A stretch of DNA of 64,000 nucleotides. Origin: Hippea maritima DSM 10411 (GTDB lineage Bacteria > Campylobacterota_A > Desulfurellia > Desulfurellales > Hippeaceae). Shown here piece by piece: positions 8,848 through 18,259 of the stretch (position 1 is its first letter; every line of letters starts with the position of its first letter). The position numbers and the translations under genes were made by a program. The DNA is taken from positions 1,006,501-1,070,500 of the forward strand of contig NC_015318.1 in the NCBI RefSeq assembly GCF_000194135.1. Direction: 5' to 3'. The notes beneath the pieces were generated by a model. The model did no database searches, was not told where the DNA came from, and saw nothing but the letters and a program-made list of their open reading frames with translations.

Positions 8848-11072
8848 TTCTTTAGCCTTATATCGTACGATAGAAATACATCTGTGTTAAGCCAAGCTAA
8901 TTTGGCCTCCTTTTTAAGTATAATCTTCAAATAATATTTAACACCAACAAGGCTTCCCTTAGATGCCTGAATAATAGCCTTGGCAACATATGCATTATAG
9001 AAATTATCTCCTTTCAAGATAGACTTTGTAAAGAAGTTGTCCGCTATTTCTGGATATCCGCTCAGCAAGTATGCCACACCAAGTTTGTAATAATCCTCTG
9101 CTGTATAAACTTTAACATTATACATTGCTTGATAGGCTTTTTGAGGCTGACCATTGAGTAAATACATGGTTGCCATAAGCCTCTTTATGAAATCATTATC
9201 GTAATTTTTAAAAAAATATTCACACAGGCTGACCAAACTACTCGGATTCCACCCAATTCCTATCGCCCTCTCAAATGCCTTTTCTATAGATAAATAATCC
9301 AAATCTTGCCCTAAAGCAGCCTCAAAAAGTAAAAACACCCTTTTCTGTGGTTGACTCAAAGCTTTAAGTTTTTCCTGGCTAAAGTTTATCCTGTCTATAA
9401 TATAATCCGAAAACACAGATAGAGCGTTAAGTTTCTTTTGAGTGGCGTAATCCAACGATTTTAATCTTTGAGAAAAGCTACCAAGGTATTTTATAGCATC
9501 CATATGTTTGCCTTCTATCTGTTTTACGATAAACATGCCTAAATAAGGCAAAGGAAAGGCAGGATAAGTTAATATAAGCTGGCTCAACATATCGCTTGCT
9601 GTCTTGATATCATGGTTTTTCAGGCTCATTATTGCAACATTGTAGATTAAAAGCGGGTTTGTTGGTGTTTTATCCAATGCTAATTTATAATATTTCAAAG
9701 ATTTTTTATAATCACCCAATGCATAGTATTTGCTTGCATATTGGCTCAAAAGAACAGCCTCCGAAAAAGAGGCAGCTTTATAAAATTCATTAGCGGCATC
9801 CTCAGATAATCCCAGATTCTGATAAACCATACCCAATTTTATGTTTGAATTTGCCTTCTCTGGTATTAGTTTTATTGGTTTCAGATACATATTGAGTATC
9901 TCTGCAGCCAATATAAAGTTAAAATTTGAACGGATGGAGTAGCTTGAAACATCCAAATCGGAATAAACCTTGGGTATTATCTCAAAATGCCTATAACAGC
10001 CATCAAAATATTGCTTGTTTAGATTTAGAAATCTATTGGCCGCATCGAATTTAGAGTCTCTAAGAAGAAGGAAAAATGCCATATAGTTTTTACACCGAAT
10101 CTTATCTATATCCATATAGTACATTTTTGGTATAAGTCTCAAAGCCGATTTATACCTGCCGTTTTGTGTATTTATTAAGGCTATATTATAATAAACACTG
10201 CCCAATGGATAAAGTCTTATAGCTTTTTCAAAGTATTTCAATGCCTCTTCCGGCTGATTGTTCTTTAGGTAATAATCACCAGCCAAACCCAAAAGTAAAG
10301 GTGAGTTTGGATATTGTTTAATAAGCTCAAAAATACTTTGAGAACTGTTATCTTTAACAAAGTTATAATATGCCTGCATAAGCTTCACATCCTTCTCATC
10401 CAACCCCTTAACCCTTAGCGCATTTATCATACTCAGGGCATCTTTGTAGTTTTTCTGAGCCATATATATTCTAAATAAGTTTACATAACCATTTATGTAG
10501 TTTGGATTATTATGAACAGCAAGTATTAAGTAGTTTTTAGTTTTATCAAATAAATATTCTTTTGCTTTTTCAACCTCGCCCATCTGTAAATACACATATG
10601 CAATGCCATAATATGAAATATACAAATCAACCGTTGCTTGTTTTAGTTGCTTCAGGGCCTCTTTATATTTACCTTTCTGTTGAAGTCTCATTGCTTTTAT
10701 AAAATGGGCATCAACTACAGGATTATAAGCTACAGGTTTTTTGGGTTTTAATTTGGGTTTGGGTTTTGGTTTGGATTTTTCAGTTTTTACTAAAGTTTTT
10801 TCTGGCTTCTTGGATTGTGGCTTTTTCTTATGGAGAGTAAAAAAAAGTGCAACCGCAACTATAATCAAAATAGCTGCGGCCACACCCACATAAACCCATA
10901 GATTGCTCTTTGGTTTTTCAAGCTCTTCTACTTCTTCTGCTTCTAAATGCTTCTCTTCTTCTTGCTCCGTCTCTTCAGGCTGCTCTTTTTGCTCTTCTTC
11001 ATCCTCAATAATTATTACTTCTTCATCATTATCAAAAGACTCTTGGTCTTTCAACCTGTCTTCGTCAGCCAT
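8844..11072 (-). CDS. Membrane-anchored TPR-repeat protein
   Basis: A 742-residue protein not recognised by name. The first ~55 residues are strikingly acidic (runs of D/E); then one transmembrane segment (residues ~59-82, WVYVGVAAAILIIVAVALFF); then a Lys/Pro-rich stretch (KPKPKPKLKPKKP). The remaining ~620 residues carry many tetratricopeptide-like repeats (for example NPNYINGYVNLFRIYMAQ and NNQPEEALKYFEKAIRLYP). The layout suggests a cytoplasmic acidic tail and a large periplasmic TPR scaffold. It overlaps PBP1A, so a role in assembling or guiding the wall-synthesis machinery is plausible but only inferred from position. Confidence 0.8.
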   Translation of the reverse strand: MADEDRLKDQESFDNDEEVIIIEDEEEQKEQPEETEQEEEKHLEAEEVEELEKPKSNLWVYVGVAAAILIIVAVALFFTLHKKKPQSKKPEKTLVKTEKSKPKPKPKLKPKKPVAYNPVVDAHFIKAMRLQQKGKYKEALKQLKQATVDLYISYYGIAYVYLQMGEVEKAKEYLFDKTKNYLILAVHNNPNYINGYVNLFRIYMAQKNYKDALSMINALRVKGLDEKDVKLMQAYYNFVKDNSSQSIFELIKQYPNSPLLLGLAGDYYLKNNQPEEALKYFEKAIRLYPLGSVYYNIALINTQNGRYKSALRLIPKMYYMDIDKIRCKNYMAFFLLLRDSKFDAANRFLNLNKQYFDGCYRHFEIIPKVYSDLDVSSYSIRSNFNFILAAEILNMYLKPIKLIPEKANSNIKLGMVYQNLGLSEDAANEFYKAASFSEAVLLSQYASKYYALGDYKKSLKYYKLALDKTPTNPLLIYNVAIMSLKNHDIKTASDMLSQLILTYPAFPLPYLGMFIVKQIEGKHMDAIKYLGSFSQRLKSLDYATQKKLNALSVFSDYIIDRINFSQEKLKALSQPQKRVFLLFEAALGQDLDYLSIEKAFERAIGIGWNPSSLVSLCEYFFKNYDNDFIKRLMATMYLLNGQPQKAYQAMYNVKVYTAEDYYKLGVAYLLSGYPEIADNFFTKSILKGDNFYNAYVAKAIIQASKGSLVGVKYYLKIILKKEAKLAWLNTDVFLSYDIRLKK

Positions 11073-11074
11073 AT

Positions 11075-12277
11075 TTACTTAATTTTCTCAACAAACTTCT
11101 TTAACCTTTCTACTCCTTCTTTTAGGTTTTCAAGGCTTGTAGCAAATGAAAATCTCATAAACCTATCATCGCCAAAGGCTATTCCTGGAACAACCGCTAT
11201 CAAAGCATGTTCAAGCAATAACTCAGCAAATTTCATCGAGCCTGTTATCTTTTTACCCTCATATTCCCTTCCAAAGAAAGCCGATATGTTGGGGAACACA
11301 TAAAATGCACCCTTAGGGTTAAAACATGTAATACCGTCTATCGAATTCAGTGCATTAACAATAAAGTTCCTTCTTTCCTCAAATTTAGTTCTCATCTTCT
11401 CGACACTATCTTGAGGACCCCTTAAAGCTTCCAAGGCAGCCATTTGGGCTATTGATGTTGGATTTGATGTGCTTTGAGACTGAAGCTTTATCATAGCAGC
11501 TACAACTTCCGAATCACCGCATGTATATCCTATTCTCCAGCCGGTCATGGAGTATGTTTTGCTTATACCGTTCACAACAAGTGTTCTTTCGTATGCATAA
11601 TCGGAAAGTGTAGCTATGCTAACAGGGTTATACCCATCAAAAACAATATCCTCATAAATCTCATCGGATATTATCCACAAATCGTGTTTCTCAGCCAATT
11701 TAGCTATGAATTCCAAATCACTTTTCTCGTAGGTGGCACCTGTTGGGTTTGAAGGGTTATTAATAAGAATCATTTTTGTGTTTGGAGTAATAGCCTTCTC
11801 CCAATCCTCATGAGTTGGTATAAATCCGTTCTCCTCTTTTGTTTCAATAATAACGGGTTTTGCTCCAACATATTTTGCTATAGCTTCATAAGTAACCCAG
11901 TAAGGCGCAGGAATTATGATCTCATCACCTTCTTCAAGCATAACAGCAGCTATGTTAAATAAAGCATGCTTTGCACCTACAGAGATACAGATATTCTCTC
12001 TTTTATAATCAAGTCCGTTCCTTCTTTTTTCCTTCTCAACAACAGCATCCCTAAGCTCGTTTATACCACCTGCTGCAGTATATTTTGTGAAACCATCAAC
12101 AGTAGCTTTGATGGCTGCTATTTTTATATTATCTGGGGTATCAAAATCCGGTTCTCCAGCAGAAAAACTCAAAACATCTAAACCAGCAGCACAAAGATCT
12201 TTGGCCTTCGCACTGATACCTATAGTCATGGAAGGCTCAATTCTGTTGATTCTTGCATTAAGCTTCGACCTACTCAT
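11075..12277 (-). CDS. aspC: Class I/II aminotransferase, aspartate aminotransferase type (Ib)
   Basis: PLP-dependent cytoplasmic transaminase, most likely aspartate:2-oxoglutarate. The 400-residue protein shows SFSAGEPDFDTPDNI, PAPYWVTYEAI, NNPSNPTGATY, the PLP-lysine motif VNGISKTYSMTGWRIGY and GIAFGDDRFMRFSFA. These are the patterns of subgroup Ib AspATs of thermophiles, some of which also transaminate prephenate to arogenate; substrate range cannot be read here. It is placed three bases upstream of the TPR gene and immediately downstream of coaD. Confidence 0.9.
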   Translation of the reverse strand: MSRSKLNARINRIEPSMTIGISAKAKDLCAAGLDVLSFSAGEPDFDTPDNIKIAAIKATVDGFTKYTAAGGINELRDAVVEKEKRRNGLDYKRENICISVGAKHALFNIAAVMLEEGDEIIIPAPYWVTYEAIAKYVGAKPVIIETKEENGFIPTHEDWEKAITPNTKMILINNPSNPTGATYEKSDLEFIAKLAEKHDLWIISDEIYEDIVFDGYNPVSIATLSDYAYERTLVVNGISKTYSMTGWRIGYTCGDSEVVAAMIKLQSQSTSNPTSIAQMAALEALRGPQDSVEKMRTKFEERRNFIVNALNSIDGITCFNPKGAFYVFPNISAFFGREYEGKKITGSMKFAELLLEHALIAVVPGIAFGDDRFMRFSFATSLENLKEGVERLKKFVEKIK

Positions 12278-12781
12278 CTATCCTCTCCTTTCGGACAATT
12301 TTTTCTTCATTGCTTTTATAACAATCTCTGGAACAAATTTAGATATATCTCCTCCGTTGAAAAACACATCCTTCACAATAGAAGAACTTAAAAATGAATA
12401 TTTTATATACGGCATCATGTAGACCATTTCAACCTCTTTATTAAGACGCCTATTCATAAATGCCATTTGAAGTTCGTATTCAAAATCCGATACAGCCCTT
12501 AAGCCCCTAACCACAACTTTAGCATTTTCTTTCTTTGCAAAATCAACCAAAAGCCCTTTCACCCCTGCAACCTCAACTCCATGAAGTTCTTCATCTAACT
12601 CAACTACTCTTTTGGTAAGCTCAACTCTTTCATCAAAATTAAAAAACGGATTTTTACCTGCATTCACAGCCACTGCAACAATAATTTTATCAAATATCTT
12701 TTTGGCTCTTTTTACGATGTCTATATGGCCGTTTGTAATAGGATCGAATGTTCCAGGCACCAAAGCTATAACTTCACTCAT
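12278..12781 (-). CDS. coaD: Phosphopantetheine adenylyltransferase
   Basis: Transfers AMP from ATP to 4'-phosphopantetheine, the penultimate step of coenzyme A synthesis. The 167-residue protein is a typical hexameric CoaD with PGTFDPITNGHIDIVKRA (the T/HxGH nucleotidyltransferase motif) near the N-terminus, RGLRAVSDFEYELQMAF in the middle and SSSIVKDVFFNGGD near the end. Overlaps rsmD by 8 bases, a common coaD-rsmD pairing. The pantothenate genes that supply this pathway are at 55-59 kb in the same window. Confidence 0.96.
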   Translation of the reverse strand: MSEVIALVPGTFDPITNGHIDIVKRAKKIFDKIIVAVAVNAGKNPFFNFDERVELTKRVVELDEELHGVEVAGVKGLLVDFAKKENAKVVVRGLRAVSDFEYELQMAFMNRRLNKEVEMVYMMPYIKYSFLSSSIVKDVFFNGGDISKFVPEIVIKAMKKKLSERRG

Positions 12782-13307
12782 CTACCACCCCAAAGTAATC
12801 CAGTGTATTTTTCCCAAAGTTTTTGCTTTTGAAACACTTAAATAACCCAAAATCACCCCTCAGATGTCTTTTTTTGTCATGCTCTACACACACTATAGCA
12901 TTTCTATTGACAACCTTAAACAGCTTCTCCAAAAATACCTCAACATCAAAGGCGTATGGAGGATCAACATAAACAACACCAGCGCTCCTTACAAGAGGAT
13001 TATCCAAAAACTTCTCTGCATCAGACTTTATAACATCAACATTATCAAAATTGTTTGTATTTTTTCTTATCAAGGAAACACTATCATTGGAACTATCAAC
13101 AAAAACAACCCTTTTTGCCCCCCTTGAAAGAGCTTCCATACCCACAGATCCGCTACCAGCAAACAAATCTAAAAATACACAACCCTCAATTAATCCCCTC
13201 ATGGTATCGAAGAACGATTTCTTTACAATATTACGTGTAGGTCTTAGATTTTGATTCTTTTTAAAATAAAGCCTTTTATATTTTAACTTACCTGCTATTA
13301 TTCTCAT
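12774..13307 (-). CDS. rsmD: 16S rRNA (guanine(966)-N(2))-methyltransferase
   Basis: SAM-dependent methyltransferase that modifies G966 of 16S rRNA. The protein (~177 residues from the ATG at 13307; a GTG one codon earlier is possible) starts MRIIAGKLKYKRL and shows motif I VFLDLFAGSGSVGMEAL and the catalytic DPPY in VVYVDPPYAFDVEVF. Adjacent coaD supports the call. An AAGG SD sits inside the end of the upstream U32 gene, which it overlaps by 20 bases. Confidence 0.93.
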   Translation of the reverse strand: MRIIAGKLKYKRLYFKKNQNLRPTRNIVKKSFFDTMRGLIEGCVFLDLFAGSGSVGMEALSRGAKRVVFVDSSNDSVSLIRKNTNNFDNVDVIKSDAEKFLDNPLVRSAGVVYVDPPYAFDVEVFLEKLFKVVNRNAIVCVEHDKKRHLRGDFGLFKCFKSKNFGKNTLDYFGVVDE

Positions 13308-14490
13308 CACACCTTCTTAACAAACTCAATTCCTCTAAGTCTTCAGGTAACCTAATATACAAAATTTCATTGGGATTTCCATATTTTTTTTTGCTACCAT
13401 CAGACTCCTCAAAGACATCTATGCAAATGTTTTTTATCTTTAATCCTCTACTAAAAACCTCATATCTACCAGTTTCCATTTTATCACGCACGCCAACTAT
13501 ATAAAGATCACCCTTTTTACCCAACACAACCCCAGAAAATCTACACTTCCTTATATACCCTGAGCTTTTTAAGTATTGCTTTGGATGTCCAAGATAAAAC
13601 CCAAAAGAATAAGGTCTATGGCTAACCTTTTTAAGCTCTTCCATGTAAAATGGAATCTTTGACTTGAAGTCACCTCCGTTTAATATCGTATCTATAGCAT
13701 CCCTATAAATGGCAGTGGTTATGGCCACATAGTAGAGGCTCTTCATCCTCCCCTCAATCTTAAAAGAGCTAATTCCGGCATCTATTAATTTATCCAATAT
13801 AGGCAAAGCGCACATATCGTATGAGTTAAATATAAAACTACCCTCTGGGTGTTCCTCAATTTCAAAAACCTCATCAGGTCTTTTTGATTCTACAACGGAA
13901 TAGTTCCACCTGCAACTTTGAACACAATCCCCCCTATTTGCACTTCTTCCTGTAAGATAAGCACTAATAAAACACCTACCTGAGTAAGACATACACATAG
14001 CACCATGGACAAAAGCTTCAAGTTCAACATCACTGTTCTTCTTGAACACCTTTATATCACCAATCGTCAATTCTCTTGCAAGCACCACCCTTTCAACTCT
14101 AAACTGTTTTAGTAAGTTTATTGCCTCTGAGTTTGTTATATTGGCTTGAGTGCTTATATGAACGGGTATATTGGTATATTTATTAACCATAGATAAAACG
14201 CCTAAATCAGAAACAATAACAGCATCTGGCGGATATTTATTCAAAAAATCCAACAACCCTTTTAACTCATTTAGTTCCCTATCAAAGATATATGAATTAA
14301 GCGTTAAATACAATCTCTTGGAGCGGGATTTAACAAAGTCTATGGCCTTTAAATATTCATCAAAGCTTAAATTCGGGGCACGTGAGCGAAGAGAGAAGCT
14401 TTTTAAGGCTGTATATACGGCATCAGCGCCGTATTCAATGGCAAATTTAAGTTTCTCTAAATTCCCTGCAGGACTTAAAAGCTCCACCAT
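13288..14490 (-). CDS. U32-family peptidase-like protein (TrhP/YegQ type)
   Basis: Belongs to the U32 family, now known mainly for RNA hydroxylation (TrhP/YegQ in tRNA wobble ho5U synthesis; RlhA on 23S rRNA) rather than proteolysis. The protein starts at the ATG giving MVELLSPAGNLEKLKFAIEY (about 400 residues; an in-frame TTG at 14529 would add 13). It has EAFVHGAMCMSYSGRCFISAY, SANRGDCVQSCRWNY and SSFKIEGRMKSLYYVA, the cysteine-bearing U32 signature. Prephenate-dependent ho5U synthesis in other bacteria would fit TrhP. No clear SD precedes the ATG. Whether it acts on tRNA or rRNA is not decided here. Confidence 0.85.
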   Translation of the reverse strand: MVELLSPAGNLEKLKFAIEYGADAVYTALKSFSLRSRAPNLSFDEYLKAIDFVKSRSKRLYLTLNSYIFDRELNELKGLLDFLNKYPPDAVIVSDLGVLSMVNKYTNIPVHISTQANITNSEAINLLKQFRVERVVLARELTIGDIKVFKKNSDVELEAFVHGAMCMSYSGRCFISAYLTGRSANRGDCVQSCRWNYSVVESKRPDEVFEIEEHPEGSFIFNSYDMCALPILDKLIDAGISSFKIEGRMKSLYYVAITTAIYRDAIDTILNGGDFKSKIPFYMEELKKVSHRPYSFGFYLGHPKQYLKSSGYIRKCRFSGVVLGKKGDLYIVGVRDKMETGRYEVFSRGLKIKNICIDVFEESDGSKKKYGNPNEILYIRLPEDLEELSLLRRCDENNSR

Positions 14491-14529
14491 AACGGGTGGA
14501 ACTTTATCATCTCTATGCGTTTTTAACAA

Positions 14530-14553
14530 GAAAAAAGAGGGCCAATGCCCTCT
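14530..14553 (-). terminator. Rho-independent terminator after the MBL-fold gene
   Basis: On the minus strand AGAGGGC, loop ATTG, GCCCTCT (14536-14553) is a perfect 7-bp stem followed by a run of six T. It begins 3 bases after the stop codon of the metallo-hydrolase gene. Confidence 0.88.
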
Positions 14554-14556
14554 AAA

Positions 14557-15258
14557 TTACAACTCCAAGCTTTCGCCTGGCTTTATAGCTTTAACGGTAG
14601 CTTTATCGCCTACAAGCTTTGCAAATTCGTCTGGGTTTTGTTTTATCAAATCCCAGGCCAGATAGTGTATTGGCATAACCATCTTAGGTTTTAAGAATTC
14701 AACAGCCTTAGCGGCATCCTCAGGACCCATTGTAAAGTTATCGCCTATTGGCAGAATAGCAAGGTCAATATCTTTCATCTGGCCTATAAGTTGCATATCC
14801 AAAAATAAGCCTGTATCACCGGCATGGTATATAACCTTACCATCAAGCTCAACCAAAAAGCCGCATGGATTGCCCGTATAAACAATCCCCTCCTCATCGT
14901 TTATTACAGCGCTACCGTGATGTGCAATAGTAAGTTTAATCCACAAATCATCACTAAATCTATGGGAACCACCTATATGCATGGGATGAGCATTTTCAAC
15001 ACCTTTACCCATGCAATAATTAACAAGCTCAAATGGAGCCACCAAAGTAGCTTTTGTTCTTTTTGCTATATCAATAGCATCTCCTAAATGATCCCAATGC
15101 CCATGAGTTACAAGAACATAATTAACATTGATATCTTCTGACTTAAAAGTTCCCTCCTTGACATCTGGATTACCTGTTATAAACGGATCAATGACGAGCT
15201 TCGTATTTTTACCCTCAATCAATACAGCAGATTGGCCTATCCATGTTACCTTTGGCAT
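14557..15258 (-). CDS. Metallo-beta-lactamase-fold metal-dependent hydrolase (UPF0173 type)
   Basis: Cytoplasmic MBL-fold hydrolase of about 233 residues, unknown substrate. Start is the ATG at 15258, with AAGGAGG five bases upstream; an in-frame GTG at 15264 overlaps that SD. The metal ligands are visible: VTHGHWDHLGD (HxHxDH), a histidine in AIAHHGSA, the Asp in VIYHAGDTGLFLDM and the last His in MVMPIHYLAWD. Length and motif order match the UPF0173/YtkL-like group. It is a single-gene unit with its own promoter (15298-15326) and terminator. Confidence 0.88.
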   Translation of the reverse strand: MPKVTWIGQSAVLIEGKNTKLVIDPFITGNPDVKEGTFKSEDINVNYVLVTHGHWDHLGDAIDIAKRTKATLVAPFELVNYCMGKGVENAHPMHIGGSHRFSDDLWIKLTIAHHGSAVINDEEGIVYTGNPCGFLVELDGKVIYHAGDTGLFLDMQLIGQMKDIDLAILPIGDNFTMGPEDAAKAVEFLKPKMVMPIHYLAWDLIKQNPDEFAKLVGDKATVKAIKPGESLEL

Positions 15259-15297
15259 AAGCACCTCCTTTTTAACTTTTTCTTTTAGACTAGAATA

Positions 15298-15326
15298 ATA
15301 ATATATTCAACAGCAAAAAATATCAA
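15298..15326 (-). promoter_or_regulatory. Sigma-70-type promoter of the MBL-fold gene
   Basis: Minus strand TTGATA (15321-15326), 17-base spacer, TATTAT (15298-15303), about 40 bases upstream of the start codon. Both boxes are one mismatch or less from the strong consensus. Confidence 0.75.
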
Positions 15327-15345
15327 GTGCCACTACATTTTTTAG

Positions 15346-17043
15346 TTAATTTTTATCCTGAGGTATGCCGTAGTAGTGAAGAACAAACTCCATAATCTTG
15401 GCAAATAGAGGAGCTGCAACGCTTCCCCCGTAAAAACCACCTCTTTTAGGATTAAATATAGATACAACAACAACAAATCGAGGGTTATCAAAGGGGGCAA
15501 AACCCGCAAAAGAGGCAACATATTCCTTTTGATATTTTCCGTGTTTTGCAATTTGAGCCGTACCCGTTTTGCCAGCCGTTTTATAATCCTTTAACGCTGC
15601 ATTCTTTCCTGTTCCGTAAACAACAACATCCCTAAGAATCTTTTTAACCTTATTCACAGTTGAGCCCTTTAAAATTTTTCGTTTCTCAATTTTATAACCC
15701 TGAGTAGAATTATCTCCAAATAGGTTTATCATAAAATGCGGCCTTACCCAATAACCACCATTTGCTATAACACTATACATGCTGGCAAGTTGAATCTCAC
15801 TTACACTTATACCTTGCCCAAATGCCATGTTGGCCAAATCAACATCTCCAACATTGAAAATATCCTTAACTATACCTTTAGTCTCGGATATTGTATCAAT
15901 GCCTGTTTTTCTTCCAAGACCAAACCTATTCAAATACTTATAGAAAATTTTCTTTCCAATTCTTAAAGCTATTTTTGCACTACCTATATTGCTAGAGTAG
16001 ACAAAAATCTCCTCGAAATTCAAGGTTTTAAATCTATGTACATCATGAATTACTTTATTATGAAGTCTCCATCTACCTTTTTCGCAATATACCGCTTCAT
16101 TGCCTTTAAAAACACCACTATCTAATGCCGCAGACATTGTAATCAACTTAAATACACTACCAGGTTCAAAGGCGTCGCTAACAGCCCTGTTTTTTATAAA
16201 CGCATAGGAATATCTACTATAATGATTGTTATCATAAAAAGGATAAGAATCCATTGCTATTATCTGGCCATTATAAGGATTCATAACAATTACAGCACCT
16301 TTATCAGCCTGAAATAACTCTATTGTTCTCTTAAGGTTTTCATGAACAAAGTCTTGAATATCCCTATTGAGTGAAATTTTTAGGTTCAATCCATCAGTAG
16401 GTTTTATAGCCACTCTGCTTTTGTAAACATCAAGACCTATTTTCTCCTTCATAGTAAGACCGGACAAAAACTTATCGTAATACCGCTCAATGCCTTCGGC
16501 ACCTTTATTGGAAGAGAAACAGAAACCCAGAACATGCGAAGAAAACTCACCATCAGGATAAAACCTCCTAAAGTGCTTTACAAAACCAAAAGCTTTTATG
16601 AAGTTATCATCTTCTTTTATTAGTTTATATTTATCTAAGGGTATATTTTTCTTAAGGACTATAAACCTAGAGTTCGGATTTGAATACAAGATTCCAAGTA
16701 GCCTTTTTTTATTTATAAGAAAAACCTTACCCAAATCATTAAAGAAAGCCTTTTCTTTCTCAAGGTAATATTCATCCTGACTGTATTTTTTATGCAACAT
16801 AAAAAAATATTTTGGATCAACAAATAGATCAAAAACAGGGTAATTTATGGCAATGGGTCTGCCTTTGCAGTCGTATATCCAACCCCTCTTACCTTCAACT
16901 GTTATTGTCCTAACCAGTTTATTCAGGTATTCCTTTTTGTATTGAGAACCCTTTATTAGTTGAATATAAAAAGATTTTGCAACTACTGCAAGGAAGGATG
17001 CAAATATAAAAAAAACTACGAACCAATAGCGAACACGATTCAA
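15346..17043 (-). CDS. ftsI: Septal peptidoglycan transpeptidase FtsI (PBP3)
   Basis: Class B penicillin-binding protein that cross-links septal peptidoglycan within the divisome. The 565-residue protein has one N-terminal membrane segment (residues ~7-27), a dimerisation domain, and a transpeptidase domain: active-site FEPGSVFKLITMSAAL (S296, K299), FVYSSNIGSAK (SxN) and YKTAGKTGTAQIAKHG (KTG). No PASTA domains. It is 3 bases downstream of ftsL in the mraZ-rsmH-ftsL-ftsI cluster. The usual next genes (murE, murF and so on) are absent; a solitary MBL-fold gene follows. Confidence 0.93.
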   Translation of the reverse strand: MNRVRYWFVVFFIFASFLAVVAKSFYIQLIKGSQYKKEYLNKLVRTITVEGKRGWIYDCKGRPIAINYPVFDLFVDPKYFFMLHKKYSQDEYYLEKEKAFFNDLGKVFLINKKRLLGILYSNPNSRFIVLKKNIPLDKYKLIKEDDNFIKAFGFVKHFRRFYPDGEFSSHVLGFCFSSNKGAEGIERYYDKFLSGLTMKEKIGLDVYKSRVAIKPTDGLNLKISLNRDIQDFVHENLKRTIELFQADKGAVIVMNPYNGQIIAMDSYPFYDNNHYSRYSYAFIKNRAVSDAFEPGSVFKLITMSAALDSGVFKGNEAVYCEKGRWRLHNKVIHDVHRFKTLNFEEIFVYSSNIGSAKIALRIGKKIFYKYLNRFGLGRKTGIDTISETKGIVKDIFNVGDVDLANMAFGQGISVSEIQLASMYSVIANGGYWVRPHFMINLFGDNSTQGYKIEKRKILKGSTVNKVKKILRDVVVYGTGKNAALKDYKTAGKTGTAQIAKHGKYQKEYVASFAGFAPFDNPRFVVVVSIFNPKRGGFYGGSVAAPLFAKIMEFVLHYYGIPQDKN

Positions 17044-17046
17044 TTT

Positions 17047-17373
17047 TTAGCGTACTATTACTATGTTTTTGTCTGTTGCATACAGAAGTTTTTTGTCTTT
17101 TAAAACAGCAGAGTAATTTATGATTTGTTGCTTTTTCTTAACAAGTTGCTGTTGTTTTAGCATTAATGTGTGAATTTGTATTTGTTTCTTGCTAATCTCG
17201 TGTTTGACTTGGGCTATACTAATATTTTGATAACCTATTATATACAAAAATAAGGCAACTGACACAGTTATAACAAGATAGACAGGATTAATCCTCAAAG
17301 ATCTTACACGTGTTCTCTCTTTGGCTAATTCGCCGCTTTGAGCCATAATCTTTACATTTGCATAATCATACAT
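17047..17373 (-). CDS. ftsL: FtsL-like cell-division protein
   Basis: Small (108-residue) bitopic protein between rsmH and ftsI, where ftsL normally lies. A basic cytoplasmic N-terminus (ERTRVRSLRIN) is followed by one membrane segment (PVYLVITVSVALFLYIIGY, residues ~31-49) and a periplasmic coiled-coil-like part rich in K/Q/I (ISKKQIQIHTLMLKQQQ). FtsL sequences diverge strongly, so the call rests on size, topology and position. Overlaps rsmH by eight bases. Confidence 0.75.
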   Translation of the reverse strand: MYDYANVKIMAQSGELAKERTRVRSLRINPVYLVITVSVALFLYIIGYQNISIAQVKHEISKKQIQIHTLMLKQQQLVKKKQQIINYSAVLKDKKLLYATDKNIVIVR

Positions 17374-18259
17374 TACTATCCTCCCTTGTAAGCTTTAAAG
17401 CGCATCTCAGCTTGGCTGAGCGAGAGTGTTTATTGCTCTTTACCTCTTGAGGCGTTGGACGTATGGGTTTCTTATTCAAAAGCCTCAAGACACCTTTTTG
17501 CTTATAATCTCTGAGGATATTCTTAACTATTCTGTCTTCTAAGGAATGAAAAGATATAGCACAAATAATACCATTCTCCTTCAAAGCTTCAATAGCACCT
17601 TTTAAACCCTTTTGGAGACTTTCAAGTTCATCATTTACAACTATTCTCAAAGCTTGAAATGTCCTTGTGGCTGGGTGAATCCTTCTTGATACACTCCGTG
17701 GCACAGTCAATTCTATAAGTTCAGCAAGTTCTTTAGTGGTGTGTATGGGTCTGTTTTTTACTATAGCTTTAGCTATCCTCCTTGCAAAATTTTCTTCTCC
17801 ATATAGCCTTATAATCCTCTCAAGCTCCTCCATATCCCAATGGTTTACTATTTTTTCTGCTGTTAAGGGCTTGTTCTTATCCATTCTCATATCCAAAGGG
17901 GCATCAATATTAAAGGAAAATCCTCTATCCGATTTTAACTGATCTAAAGACACGCCCAGGTCCATAATCACACCATCAACCTCATCTATCTCCAATCTCC
18001 TCAGGTGTTCTTTAATATTGGCATAATCATCGTTTATAAGTATAAGTCTATCACCATAAGTCTCCTTGAGTTTCTCCTGAGCATGCTTTATTGCATCTTG
18101 ATCTTTATCAAATGCAATGACGATACCACTTGGTGATGAAAGTTTGAGCAATTTTTCTGTATGGCCTGCAGCACCCAAAGTCATATCTATATATATCCCA
18201 CCGTTTCTTGGCTGTAATGTTGTTATAGTCTCTTTAAGCAGGACACTTTTATGTTTCAT
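17366..18259 (-). CDS. rsmH: 16S rRNA (cytosine(1402)-N(4))-methyltransferase
   Basis: SAM-dependent methyltransferase (formerly MraW) that acts on C1402 of 16S rRNA. The 297-residue protein starts MKHKSVLLKETITTL and carries YIDMTLGAAGHTEKLL (SAM motif), DGVIMDLGVSLDQLKSDRGFSF, THPATRTFQALRI-type RRIHPATRTFQALRIVVN and CAISFHSLEDRIVKN. All are RsmH signatures. The start ATG overlaps the mraZ stop by one base. Confidence 0.96.
   Translation of the reverse strand: MKHKSVLLKETITTLQPRNGGIYIDMTLGAAGHTEKLLKLSSPSGIVIAFDKDQDAIKHAQEKLKETYGDRLILINDDYANIKEHLRRLEIDEVDGVIMDLGVSLDQLKSDRGFSFNIDAPLDMRMDKNKPLTAEKIVNHWDMEELERIIRLYGEENFARRIAKAIVKNRPIHTTKELAELIELTVPRSVSRRIHPATRTFQALRIVVNDELESLQKGLKGAIEALKENGIICAISFHSLEDRIVKNILRDYKQKGVLRLLNKKPIRPTPQEVKSNKHSRSAKLRCALKLTREDSNV

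Noticed and set aside
14171-14665. 164-residue plus-strand frame across the U32/MBL boundary
   Set aside because: Crosses a terminator and two well supported genes on the other strand.
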